Assembly: GCA_002398845.1 (NCBI GenBank)
Contig: DHBY01000049.1
Coordinates: 1 to 15,863 of the forward strand
Length of the DNA stretch: 15,863 nucleotides
Direction of reading: 5' to 3'
From: Firmicutes bacterium UBA4916
GTDB lineage: Bacteria; Bacillota; Clostridia; Tissierellales; Tepidimicrobiaceae
Positions 1-8,120 of the stretch are shown here, piece after piece (the stretch's first letter is position 1; each line of letters begins with the position of its first letter). The position numbers and the translations under genes are program-made. Under the pieces are notes generated by a model. That model was not told the DNA's origin. It saw only the letters and a program-made list of their open reading frames with translations, and did no database searches.

Positions 1-13
1 TTCAGTGGTCTCG

Positions 14-47
14 AACCGTCCCTGATGCACTGATGCACCTGGTGCAT
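14..47. repeat. REP-like motif with 15-bp palindrome
   Basis: The segment begins with GAACCGTCCC, whose complement carries GGGACGGTTC. It continues with a direct duplication of TGATGCAC (23-30 and 31-38) and a perfect palindrome with 7-bp arms, ATGCACC and GGTGCAT, around a single T (33-47). GGGACGGTTC cores next to palindromes are, from my general recollection, common in dispersed intergenic repeats of clostridial genomes; a relative lies just past the operon end (13301-13329). The palindrome arms also resemble those of the operator at 101-118, so a regulatory role is possible. Assignment as a dispersed repeat is inference. Confidence 0.4.
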
Positions 48-59
48 TTGCGAAAGGGC

Positions 60-88
60 TTTACAAATAATGCGATATAGTGTATTAT
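60..88 (+). promoter_or_regulatory. Probable sigma-A promoter of the maltodextrin operon
   Basis: A -35 box TTTACA (60-65) is separated by 17 bp from a -10 box TATTAT (83-88), each one or two bases from the vegetative consensus. Transcription would start near 95, just before the operator palindrome at 101-118 and about 70 bases before the first gene. This is the only good promoter I see upstream of the nine-gene unit. Confidence 0.65.
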
Positions 89-100
89 CTATATAAAGGG

Positions 101-118
101 TATGCAAGCGGTTGCATA
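101..118. promoter_or_regulatory. LacI-family operator (MalR site or cre-like)
   Basis: TATGCAAGCGGTTGCATA has perfect 7-bp inverted arms around GCGG with a CG step at its centre, the usual design of LacI-family operators. It lies just downstream of the predicted transcription start, a position suited to repression. The likely ligand is the LacI-type regulator encoded by the last gene of the operon (12271-13299). The core also fits the CcpA cre pattern TGNAANCGNTNNCA, so catabolite repression through the same site is an alternative or additional reading. Confidence 0.7.
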
Positions 119-163
119 AATTGTATTAAATTGTTTAAAGTTGTTTAAAAAAAGGAGGAAAGT

Positions 164-2308
164 ATGAAGACATACAAACTAGAGGATGGCACAAAGGTTT
201 TTAAATACGGCAACCCTATTGAAACAGAAGCTGTAGTGGCGGGAAAAATAAAGACGAAGTTAGAAAATGATTTGGATATAAAATTTGAAAATGGGCATTG
301 TGAAATTTCTATAAAGCTTTCGCCAAAGGATGCAGTATATGGCCTTGGTGGGAATTTGGGAGGAATTAACAAGAAGGGCAGATTATATGAATCATATTGC
401 ACTGATGAGCCTTTACATATTGAAGACAGGGCTAAACTCTATGGAGCCCATAATTTTTTTATAATATCTGGAAAAGAAACCATAGGATATTTTATAGATT
501 TTCCTACTAGGATTAAATATGATGCAGCTTATTATAATGAGAATTATTTTAATATTGAAATATATGGACAAGACTTTTACATATATATAATTGAAGGAAA
601 AGATGAAAAAGAAATTACAAGTAAATTCTTAAAGATAATTGGTAGAGCCTATATTCCACCTAAATGGGCTTTTGGATATTTTCAAAGCAGATGGGGATAT
701 AGAAATAAAGACGAGGTTAGGAAAGTTTATCAGAACTTTAGGGAAAACGGTATTCCATTAGAGGGAATCTATCTTGATTTAGATTATATGGATGATTTTA
801 AAGATTTTACTATATCAGAAGAAAGATTTGATGATTTCAAAGAATTTACAGCTGGTTTAAAAGAGGATGGTCTTTATTTAGTACCTATAATAGATGCTGG
901 CGTAAAAGTAGAAGAAGGATATAGTATTTACGAAGAAGGCATTGCAGGAGATCATTTTTGTAAAGACAAAGAAGGAAAACCCTATGAAGGGGTAGTATGG
1001 CCAGGAAAGGTTCACTTCCCAGACTTTATGAAAGAAGAAACCCAAACTTGGTTTGGTTTAAAATATAAGGTTTTAACCGATTGTGGAATCGAAGGTTTTT
1101 GGAATGATATGAATGAGCCAGCTATATTTTATGGAGGAAATGCTTTAGACGAAGCTATCCAATATGCAGAAGAGTCAAAAGGTAAAAACTTAGATGTTTT
1201 TTCCTATTTTAAACTAAAGGATAATTTTACAAACTTAGCTAATAAGGACTCATACTACCAAAGGTTTTATCATGAAATAGATGGGAAAAGGGTTTCCAAT
1301 GATGAAGTTCACAATCTTTACGGTTATTATATGACAAAGTCTGCTAATATCGGGTTAAGCAATTTATTAAAAGGCAAAAGATTTTTACTTATTTCAAGGG
1401 CATCATCCATCGGGATGCATAGATATGGCGGCATCTGGACAGGAGACAACTCATCTTGGTGGTCTCATTTAGAACAAAATATAAAAATGCTGCCTTCCTT
1501 AAATATGTGTGGATTCTTCTACATAGGTGCAGACACTGGAGGCTTTGGAGGTAATTGTAATGGAGAACTTTTAACTAGATGGCTGCAATTAAGCGTATTT
1601 ACACCATTACTTAGAAATCATTCTGCTATTGGCTGTAACAATCAAGAGCCTTATGCTTTTACAAAAGATGTACTTATTAATTCTAGAAATTTAATCAAGG
1701 CAAGATATAGTTTGATTCCATATATCTATTCAGAATATATGAAAGCTGTAAACCATTATACTTTAATGTTTAAACCTTTATCCTTTGAATTTAAGGAAAA
1801 TTTAGCTAAAGAAATAGAAGACCAGATGCTTTTAGGAAATGAGCTAATGATTGCACCAGTATGTGAGTCTAATTGCAGTGGAAGATTTGTATACTTTCCA
1901 GAGGAAATGCTAGAGGTATCTTTCTTAGATGAGGATATGGCTATTTCTATAAAAGAAAAAGGAATTCAATATATAGAATATGGGCTAGAAGATTTGAAAT
2001 TTTTTATAAGGAAAAACTCAATATTTCCTTATGTAAAGCCTTCTAAAAATGTAAAGGAATTAAATCAAGAGAATTTAAAGGTATTGGCCTATGTAGATAG
2101 TGAAGCAGTATATGAACTATACGATGATGATGGAGAAAGCTATGAATTTACTGAAGGCAAAAGTTACTCAACTAAAATTAAGATAAATAAAAAAATAGAT
2201 GATTATGAAATAATAGTGGATAATGATAATCCCTCTATAAAAAACATAAGCTTTAAGATTATTGATTCTAATAACAATATAGAACATAAAAAGATTTCAA
2301 CCTATTAA
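164..2308 (+). CDS. GH31 family alpha-glucosidase, cytoplasmic
   Basis: A 714-residue glycoside hydrolase of family 31, which hydrolyses terminal alpha-linked glucose from malto-oligosaccharides with retention of configuration. An N-terminal mutarotase-like beta domain (about residues 1-155, including YGLGGN) leads into the catalytic barrel at PPKWAFGYFQSRWGY (about 164-178). The nucleophile signature WNDMNEP gives Asp315, and WTGDN gives the acid/base Asp428; FYIGADTGGFGGN follows. A segment of roughly 70 residues is inserted after the nucleophile. The C-terminal part is beta-rich with an acidic YDDDGESYEF segment. There is no signal peptide, so it should act on imported sugar. The ATG has AGGAGG at 153-158. 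It is first in the operon, 49 bases before malQ. Family membership is secure; substrate (maltodextrin, possibly isomalto-linkages) is inferred from context. Confidence 0.93.
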   Translation: MKTYKLEDGTKVFKYGNPIETEAVVAGKIKTKLENDLDIKFENGHCEISIKLSPKDAVYGLGGNLGGINKKGRLYESYCTDEPLHIEDRAKLYGAHNFFIISGKETIGYFIDFPTRIKYDAAYYNENYFNIEIYGQDFYIYIIEGKDEKEITSKFLKIIGRAYIPPKWAFGYFQSRWGYRNKDEVRKVYQNFRENGIPLEGIYLDLDYMDDFKDFTISEERFDDFKEFTAGLKEDGLYLVPIIDAGVKVEEGYSIYEEGIAGDHFCKDKEGKPYEGVVWPGKVHFPDFMKEETQTWFGLKYKVLTDCGIEGFWNDMNEPAIFYGGNALDEAIQYAEESKGKNLDVFSYFKLKDNFTNLANKDSYYQRFYHEIDGKRVSNDEVHNLYGYYMTKSANIGLSNLLKGKRFLLISRASSIGMHRYGGIWTGDNSSWWSHLEQNIKMLPSLNMCGFFYIGADTGGFGGNCNGELLTRWLQLSVFTPLLRNHSAIGCNNQEPYAFTKDVLINSRNLIKARYSLIPYIYSEYMKAVNHYTLMFKPLSFEFKENLAKEIEDQMLLGNELMIAPVCESNCSGRFVYFPEEMLEVSFLDEDMAISIKEKGIQYIEYGLEDLKFFIRKNSIFPYVKPSKNVKELNQENLKVLAYVDSEAVYELYDDDGESYEFTEGKSYSTKIKINKKIDDYEIIVDNDNPSIKNISFKIIDSNNNIEHKKISTY

Positions 2309-2357
2309 TCATAGGAAGGACTAAGATTATAAGGAATTTGAAATAGAGGAGAATGCT

Positions 2358-3839
2358 ATGATTAGAGAACGTTCAAGTGGTATTTTAATGCATATATCTT
2401 CGCTGCCTAGTGAATATGGAATTGGAGATTTTGGTAAAGAAGCATATAATTTCGTAGATTTTTTAGTAAAGGCAAAACAAAAAAATTGGCAGGTACTACC
2501 TTTGGGAATTACTAGCTTTGGGGACTCTCCCTATCAATCTTTCTCAGCCTTTGCAGGAAATCCCTATTTTATAGATTTAGATGAATTTATTGAAAGGGGA
2601 TATTTGACCAGAGATGAAGTAAAAAGTTATGATTTTGGAAAGGACCCTAAAAAAGTAGACTATGGTTTACTCTACAAAAACAAAATGAAACTTTTAAAAA
2701 TAGCCTATGAAAGAGCTATAAAATATATAGAAAATGCTTTACATGAATTTTATTTAAAGAATATAGATTGGCTTAGAGAATTTGCATTGTTCATGGCTTT
2801 AAAAGAGCACCATAGAAACAAATCTTGGTTATTTTGGGATGAAAAATATAGAAAAATAGATTCAAAAGAAGTACTGGACTTTGAAAAAGAAAATAAGAAT
2901 AAAATTAACTTTTGGACTTTTACCCAATATTTCTTTATAAAACAATGGAATAGATTAAAAAAGTATGCAAATAAAAATGGAATTAATATTATAGGAGATT
3001 TACCAATATATATAGCTGAAGATAGTGCCGATGTATGGGCAAATCCTAGGCTATTTAACTTAAATAAGGACTTGTTTCCCATAACCGTATCAGGATGTCC
3101 TCCCGATGCTTTTTCTGAAAAAGGACAGCTGTGGGGCAATCCAATTTATAATTGGGCAGCTATGGAAGATGATGAATATAGTTGGTGGATTAAAAGGTTT
3201 CAACATAGTTTTAAACTATTTGATATATTAAGAGTTGACCATTTTAGGGGCTTTGAATCCTATTGGGAAGTAAAGTATGGGGCTAAGGATGCCGTAGATG
3301 GCCAATGGACAAAGGGACCAGGGATGAAATTATTTAAAAAACTTAAAACAGAATTAGGGGATTTAAACATTATAGCTGAGGACTTAGGATTTTTAACAGA
3401 AGATGTAAAAAAACTTCTTAAGGATTCTGGTTTTCCTGGAATGAAGGTATTACAATTTGCCTTTGATTCAAGGGAAGAAAGTGACTATCTTCCTCATAAT
3501 TATGATGAAAATTCTGTAGTATACACTGGAACCCATGATAATTCAACAGTTATTGGTTGGCTTTCTAGTGCAAATAAAGACGATGTAAACTATGCCACCG
3601 AATACTTAAAATTAGACCAAAATGAAGGGGAAAATTGGGGTTTCATAAGAGGAGCATGGGGTTCAACTTCATACTTAGCTATAACAACTATGCAAGATCT
3701 ATTAGGTCTAGATGACAGAGCTAGGATGAATATTCCATCTACAGTTGGGGGCAACTGGACTTGGAGAATGGAAAAGACAGATATTACCGAGGAAGTCATA
3801 AAAAAAATAGGACATATGACAAGGATTTATAGGAGGTGA
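2358..3839 (+). CDS. malQ: 4-alpha-glucanotransferase (amylomaltase), GH77
   Basis: A 493-residue amylomaltase, close to the usual length of the short bacterial form. It transfers glucan segments between maltodextrins, releasing glucose and making longer chains that the phosphorylase next door can use. The GH77 catalytic residues are all visible: nucleophile Asp294 in RVDHFRGFESYW, acid/base Glu341 in IIAEDLG, and the transition-state Asp394 in GTHDNST. The N-terminal SAFAGNPYFIDLD and the IGDLPIYIAEDSADVWANP segment are typical of the family. No export signal is present, so it is cytoplasmic. The ATG is preceded by AGAGGAG (2345-2351). Its final Arg-Arg codons contain the ribosome-binding site of the phosphorylase gene, so the two are probably translationally coupled. 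Confidence 0.96.
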   Translation: MIRERSSGILMHISSLPSEYGIGDFGKEAYNFVDFLVKAKQKNWQVLPLGITSFGDSPYQSFSAFAGNPYFIDLDEFIERGYLTRDEVKSYDFGKDPKKVDYGLLYKNKMKLLKIAYERAIKYIENALHEFYLKNIDWLREFALFMALKEHHRNKSWLFWDEKYRKIDSKEVLDFEKENKNKINFWTFTQYFFIKQWNRLKKYANKNGINIIGDLPIYIAEDSADVWANPRLFNLNKDLFPITVSGCPPDAFSEKGQLWGNPIYNWAAMEDDEYSWWIKRFQHSFKLFDILRVDHFRGFESYWEVKYGAKDAVDGQWTKGPGMKLFKKLKTELGDLNIIAEDLGFLTEDVKKLLKDSGFPGMKVLQFAFDSREESDYLPHNYDENSVVYTGTHDNSTVIGWLSSANKDDVNYATEYLKLDQNEGENWGFIRGAWGSTSYLAITTMQDLLGLDDRARMNIPSTVGGNWTWRMEKTDITEEVIKKIGHMTRIYRR

Positions 3840-3843
3840 ACCA

Positions 3844-6207
3844 TTGGAATACAAGAAAATAACAATGGAAAGAATAGAGGCCCATGCTTTAACTACCTTT
3901 GGAAAGGACTTCATCCATTGTAATAGTAAAGAAAAATACATCGCTTTAGTAAAGGCATTAATGGAAGAAATAGTTCCTAAATGGAATAGTTCATTAAATA
4001 AATTTAATGGGAAAAAGAAAGCCTATTATTTTTCCGCTGAGTTTTTAATGGGCAGAGCATTGGGCAACAATTTAATCAATATGAATCTTGAGTCCCAAAT
4101 AAAAGAACTACTAGAGGAATGGGATGTAGATTACAACACTATTGAAGAAGCAGAAAAGGACGCTGGTTTAGGAAATGGCGGTTTAGGAAGATTGGCTGCA
4201 TGTTTTTTGGATTCAGCTGCCACATTAAATTATCCTTTAATGGGATATGGCATTAGATATGAGTATGGAATCTTTCGTCAAAGCTTTGAAAATGGATTTC
4301 AAAAGGAAGAAGGGGACAATTGGCTAAAACTTGGGGACCCTTGGTCCATAAGAAAGGAAACCGAAAAGGTCATAGTAAGCTTTGCCGATGGAGATGTGCT
4401 GGCTGTTCCCTATGATACTCCTATTATAGGATATAAGGGGGATACCATAAACACCTTGAGATTATGGCAAGCAGAAGCCATACATCCATTTGATTTTGAT
4501 GAATACAATAAGCAGAATTATGTTCTATCTGTAAAAGATAAAAATGATGCTGAAACCATAACTAAAGTCCTCTATCCAAATGACACCAAGGATGAAGGGA
4601 AAATATTAAGATTAAAGCAGCAGTACTTATTTGTTTCCGCTTCACTACAAGATTTAGTAAAGAAACATTTAGATAAATACAATACTTTGGATAATCTTCA
4701 TAAATTACATGCAATACAACTAAATGACACCCATCCAACTGTAGCTATACCAGAATTCATGCGAATATTAACAGATGTTTATAAAATGGATTGGGATAAA
4801 GCTTGGGATATTGTAGTCAAAACTTTTGCATATACAAATCATACCATATTACAAGAAGCCTTGGAACAATGGCCTGTAAGATTATATAAGTCGCTACTTC
4901 CTAAGGTATATAAAATAATCGAAAAGATAAATGAAAACTTAATAGAGGATCTTAAAAATAAAGGTCTTTCTTATGATGATATAAAACAATATAAAATAAT
5001 AGAAGATGATAATATTAAGATGGCATATCTTGCAATCTATGGTACCCATTCAACAAATGGGGTAGCAAAAGTTCATACGGATATATTGACTAAAAGGGAA
5101 TTAAATAATTGGTACAAACTATATCCTGAAAGATTTAACAATAAAACCAATGGGATTACCCAAAGAAGATGGCTGCTAAAGGCTAATCCAGAGCTTTCAG
5201 AACTTATAACTGAACTATTAGGTTCCAAACATTGGATAACTAGATTGGATGAATTAAAAAAATTAGAAAGCTATAAAGATGATGAAAAGGTTCTTAAAAG
5301 GTTTTTAGATATTAAACAGATAAAAAAGAACCAGTTAGCTGAATATATAAAAATACATGAGGGTATAGAAATAGACCCATATTCCATATACGATATTCAG
5401 ATTAAAAGATTCCATGAGTATAAAAGGCAGCTTTTAAATGCTTTTCATATACTGGATCTTTATTACAGGATTAAAGAAAATCCAAGTTTAAATATGGTCA
5501 ATAGAACATTTATATTTGGGGGAAAAGCAGCACCTGGTTACGAAAGGGCGAAGGGGATTATAAAATATATAAATGAAATCAAAGAATTAATAAATAATGA
5601 TAAAGATATTGATGGGAAAATTAAAATAGTATTTGTAACTAACTATGGGGTTTCCTATGGAGAAAAGCTTTTTTCATCAGCAGATATTTCAGAACAAATA
5701 TCAACTGCGGGTAAAGAAGCTTCAGGCACTGGCAATATGAAATTCATGCTAAATGCCACTCCTACCATAGGGACTTTAGATGGGGCTAATATTGAAATAG
5801 TAGAAAAAGCAGGAGAAAACAATAATTTTATATTTGGATTAGAAGTGGAAGATATAGAAAAGATAGAATCCACCTATGATCCAAGAAAATATTACGAAGA
5901 AGTAGAAGGACTTAAAAGAGTAGTAGATTCCTTAGTAGATGGGACATTTAGTGATGGCAATACTCATATATTTAAAGAGCTCTATGATTCCATCCTAAAA
6001 GGGGCTAGCTGGCATAGACCAGATCAATATTATCTAATGAAAGATTTTGATAGCTATAGAAAAGCTCAGAAAAAAGTTAATGATGCCTATATGGATAAAA
6101 TGGCTTGGGCAAAGAAATGTTGGATAAATATGGCCAATGCAGGTAGATTTAGCTCTGACAGGACCATCAGGGAGTACGCTAATGAAATATGGGGCATTAA
6201 AAATTAA
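3844..6207 (+). CDS. glgP: Glycogen/maltodextrin phosphorylase, GT35
   Basis: A 787-residue alpha-glucan phosphorylase of family GT35, which cleaves alpha-1,4 glucans with phosphate to give glucose-1-phosphate. The pyridoxal-phosphate lysine is Lys633 in the segment EASGTGNMKF; the following TIGTLDGANIEI is also diagnostic. FSAEFLMGRALGNN near the N-terminus, GNGGLGRLAACFLDS, and LNDTHP are further family blocks. The usual NGALTIG after the lysine reads NATPTIG here. The start is a TTG at 3844, chosen because AGGAGG at 3831-3836 sits seven bases upstream and the family N-terminus fits; only four bases separate it from the malQ stop. In this operon its job is most likely that of MalP, shortening imported maltodextrins together with MalQ, rather than storage glycogen breakdown. 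No phosphoglucomutase gene is present in the window. Confidence 0.95.
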   Translation: MEYKKITMERIEAHALTTFGKDFIHCNSKEKYIALVKALMEEIVPKWNSSLNKFNGKKKAYYFSAEFLMGRALGNNLINMNLESQIKELLEEWDVDYNTIEEAEKDAGLGNGGLGRLAACFLDSAATLNYPLMGYGIRYEYGIFRQSFENGFQKEEGDNWLKLGDPWSIRKETEKVIVSFADGDVLAVPYDTPIIGYKGDTINTLRLWQAEAIHPFDFDEYNKQNYVLSVKDKNDAETITKVLYPNDTKDEGKILRLKQQYLFVSASLQDLVKKHLDKYNTLDNLHKLHAIQLNDTHPTVAIPEFMRILTDVYKMDWDKAWDIVVKTFAYTNHTILQEALEQWPVRLYKSLLPKVYKIIEKINENLIEDLKNKGLSYDDIKQYKIIEDDNIKMAYLAIYGTHSTNGVAKVHTDILTKRELNNWYKLYPERFNNKTNGITQRRWLLKANPELSELITELLGSKHWITRLDELKKLESYKDDEKVLKRFLDIKQIKKNQLAEYIKIHEGIEIDPYSIYDIQIKRFHEYKRQLLNAFHILDLYYRIKENPSLNMVNRTFIFGGKAAPGYERAKGIIKYINEIKELINNDKDIDGKIKIVFVTNYGVSYGEKLFSSADISEQISTAGKEASGTGNMKFMLNATPTIGTLDGANIEIVEKAGENNNFIFGLEVEDIEKIESTYDPRKYYEEVEGLKRVVDSLVDGTFSDGNTHIFKELYDSILKGASWHRPDQYYLMKDFDSYRKAQKKVNDAYMDKMAWAKKCWINMANAGRFSSDRTIREYANEIWGIKN

Positions 6208-6242
6208 TTATCATATAAAGGTAAAAAATAGGAGGGAAAAAA

Positions 6243-7577
6243 ATGAAAAGATTTGGTATTTTGTTATTGGCATTAGTATTAGCTTTATCCATGGTTGGAT
6301 GTGGACAGAAAGAACCTGCTAACGTAGAGGATAATGTAGAGGATAATACTGAAGATGGAGCACAAGAAATCAAAGAAACTATTACTGTACAAGTAGAGGA
6401 AGACTGGAAACCTTACTATGAAAAAGCAGCAGAAAGGGTTAAAGAAGTATATCCAGATGCAAATATTGAATTTATAGTAACTGGTTCCTTTGATCATCTA
6501 GATGTATTAGATGCAACAGATGTTACAAACAAAGATGTGGCTGATGTATTTGCAATACCAGCTGATAGAATCTATGGATTATCACAAAATGAAGCTTTAG
6601 CAGCTATGGACGCTAAAAGAATGGCAGAAGATGTAGGTGGCTTTAATAATTATGACGAAGGCCTTGGTGGCAACTTTAAAATAGAAGACGATTACTTAGC
6701 ATTTCCTATGAATATTGAAACATTAATCATATTTGCAAACAAAGCTAATGCAGAAGCAAAGGGCATAGACCTTACAAGACCAATAGAATTCACTGAATTA
6801 GATGCAGAAGATATGTTAATACCAGCCTTTGACGCTTGGTTTGGGGTTTCATTAACAAACTCATCAGAAATAGAATTGCTAGGAAAAGATGACTCTGGAA
6901 ATCTTTTCTCAGACTTAACCTCAGATTTTAACGATCTTCCAAAAGAAAAACAAGAATTATTTACAGTTCTATTCAATTATTGGAAAGCTCATGACGAAGC
7001 TAAAACATCCCTTTGGGATGAAGATGCAGCTTGGGGATATATGGACACTGCATTTAGTACAGGCGGCAATGCAGCATTAAGACTTGAAGGGCCATGGTCT
7101 ACAGCAAGTTTATCCAATCTAGCAGGTGATGGAAAAGACTTAGAAATATTACCTATTAATAGTGTTACTATAAACGGAAAACCATTAGCTCACTGGCAAG
7201 GTGGCTGGGGTTTAGCAATTAACTCTAGAAATGAAGGCAATGAAGAAAAAATGGAATTAGCACAAAAGTTTATTGAAGAAGTAGTTAATCCTGAATATGC
7301 AGTAGATTTCTTCAAAGCTACTGGAAAAATATTAGAAAATGTTCCATTATCCACATATGAGGGTTCTGATCTATCAGATACTGATAAAACTGTAATTGGA
7401 GCAGTTATTGAATCCTATGAAGATGCACCAGCTCGTCCATTATTCTTAGAATGGGGTTCAGTTTGGGATACATGGAAGAATGCAATCCTTTCATGGCCAA
7501 ATACTAAACCAGCTACTGCAGAAGATGCATATAAAGAAATAAAAGCATCCTTTGATGCTATGATGGAAAACTTCTAA
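6243..7577 (+). CDS. malE: Maltodextrin ABC transporter substrate-binding lipoprotein
   Basis: A 444-residue extracellular solute-binding protein anchored to the outer face of the membrane. Residues 1-19 form a lipoprotein signal peptide (KR, then a leucine/alanine-rich core) ending in the lipobox MVGC, with lipid-modified Cys20. An acidic linker with a small internal repeat (NVEDNVEDNTED, about residues 27-38) separates the anchor from the two-lobed binding domain. AWGYMDTAFSTGGNAALRLEGPWS and the tryptophan-rich C-terminal stretch (LEWGSVWDTWKNAILSWP) look like MalE-type sugar binding proteins. The ATG has AGGAGGG at 6230-6236. A stem-loop follows at 7590-7622 and may raise expression of this gene relative to the membrane components. 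Sugar specificity (maltose/maltodextrin) is inferred from the neighbouring enzymes. Confidence 0.9.
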   Translation: MKRFGILLLALVLALSMVGCGQKEPANVEDNVEDNTEDGAQEIKETITVQVEEDWKPYYEKAAERVKEVYPDANIEFIVTGSFDHLDVLDATDVTNKDVADVFAIPADRIYGLSQNEALAAMDAKRMAEDVGGFNNYDEGLGGNFKIEDDYLAFPMNIETLIIFANKANAEAKGIDLTRPIEFTELDAEDMLIPAFDAWFGVSLTNSSEIELLGKDDSGNLFSDLTSDFNDLPKEKQELFTVLFNYWKAHDEAKTSLWDEDAAWGYMDTAFSTGGNAALRLEGPWSTASLSNLAGDGKDLEILPINSVTINGKPLAHWQGGWGLAINSRNEGNEEKMELAQKFIEEVVNPEYAVDFFKATGKILENVPLSTYEGSDLSDTDKTVIGAVIESYEDAPARPLFLEWGSVWDTWKNAILSWPNTKPATAEDAYKEIKASFDAMMENF

Positions 7578-7589
7578 GAAATTTAATCC

Positions 7590-7622
7590 ATAGGGAAGGA
7601 ATGCTTGGGCTTTCTTCCCTAT
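7590..7622 (+). promoter_or_regulatory. Intercistronic stem-loop after malE
   Basis: A perfect 9-bp inverted repeat, ATAGGGAAG (7590-7598) and CTTCCCTAT (7614-7622), encloses a 15-base loop and is followed by ACCTTTATTTTA. It lies in the gap between malE and the next gene. It could protect the 3' end of a malE transcript or act as a leaky terminator, which would give more binding protein than permease. The tail is not a clean run of T, so a full terminator is less likely. Confidence 0.6.
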
Positions 7623-7647
7623 ACCTTTATTTTAAACAGGAGGGAGT

Positions 7648-8106
7648 ATGAACTCTAATATAAAATTACCTCAAAGGGAGCTTTATTTTATATTGATATT
7701 TTGTTCAATAATTATATTTCTAAATTCTATGGAAGTCATGATAAAAATAAAGGATATGGACCTTTACAAAGAGTGGATGTATAAACTAGAAGAATCAGAA
7801 AACTTAAATGATGCGGATATGGATTATTATGAACTATATTTAACATATGAACTAAGACTTTTTTTCATGAAAATTATAATACCAATAGGGCTAGGTATCT
7901 ACTCGTATTTTGCTTCTAAATTTATTAGAATCAATAAAATATATGTGTATATATGGACTATTTTATTGTTGGCAAGTTTAGTTTTTACTGTGTTTCAAGT
8001 GCAATTTGACTCCATATTTTATTATATCAATATAATCTGTTATATAGTTTTGGTATATACCCTATTATCTTTAAATAAGCTTATTAATAATGGAGAAAAT
8101 TCTTAA
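7648..8106 (+). CDS. Small membrane protein of unknown function in the operon
   Basis: A 152-residue protein I do not recognise. It shows four hydrophobic segments long enough to cross the membrane (about residues 11-31, 73-90, 98-117 and 124-144). Between the first two lies a charged, acidic and tyrosine-rich loop of about 40 residues (KIKDMDLYKEWMYKLEESE and onward). The N-terminus is short and there is no cleavable signal. The ATG has AGGAGGG at 7638-7644. It sits between malE and malF, where standard maltose operons have nothing, and ends 14 bases before malF. An accessory role with the transporter is possible because the neighbouring MalF carries an unusual extension, but nothing in the sequence proves it. 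Confidence 0.8.
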   Translation: MNSNIKLPQRELYFILIFCSIIIFLNSMEVMIKIKDMDLYKEWMYKLEESENLNDADMDYYELYLTYELRLFFMKIIIPIGLGIYSYFASKFIRINKIYVYIWTILLLASLVFTVFQVQFDSIFYYINIICYIVLVYTLLSLNKLINNGENS

Positions 8107-8120
8107 GAGGTGGGAGCGAG

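Noticed and set aside
10..21. Complement reads GGTTCGAGACC, resembling a tRNA T-loop
   Set aside because: The flanking bases do not form a five-pair T stem, and no acceptor, anticodon or D arm can be built in the available sequence; a REP-like motif explains it better.
2750..3139. 129-codon antisense open frame inside malQ
   Set aside because: It lies wholly over conserved GH77 coding sequence, has no ribosome-binding site and shows no recognisable protein features.
6137..6322. Open frame overlapping the end of the phosphorylase gene and the start of malE
   Set aside because: It lacks a ribosome-binding site and overlaps two secure genes in another frame.
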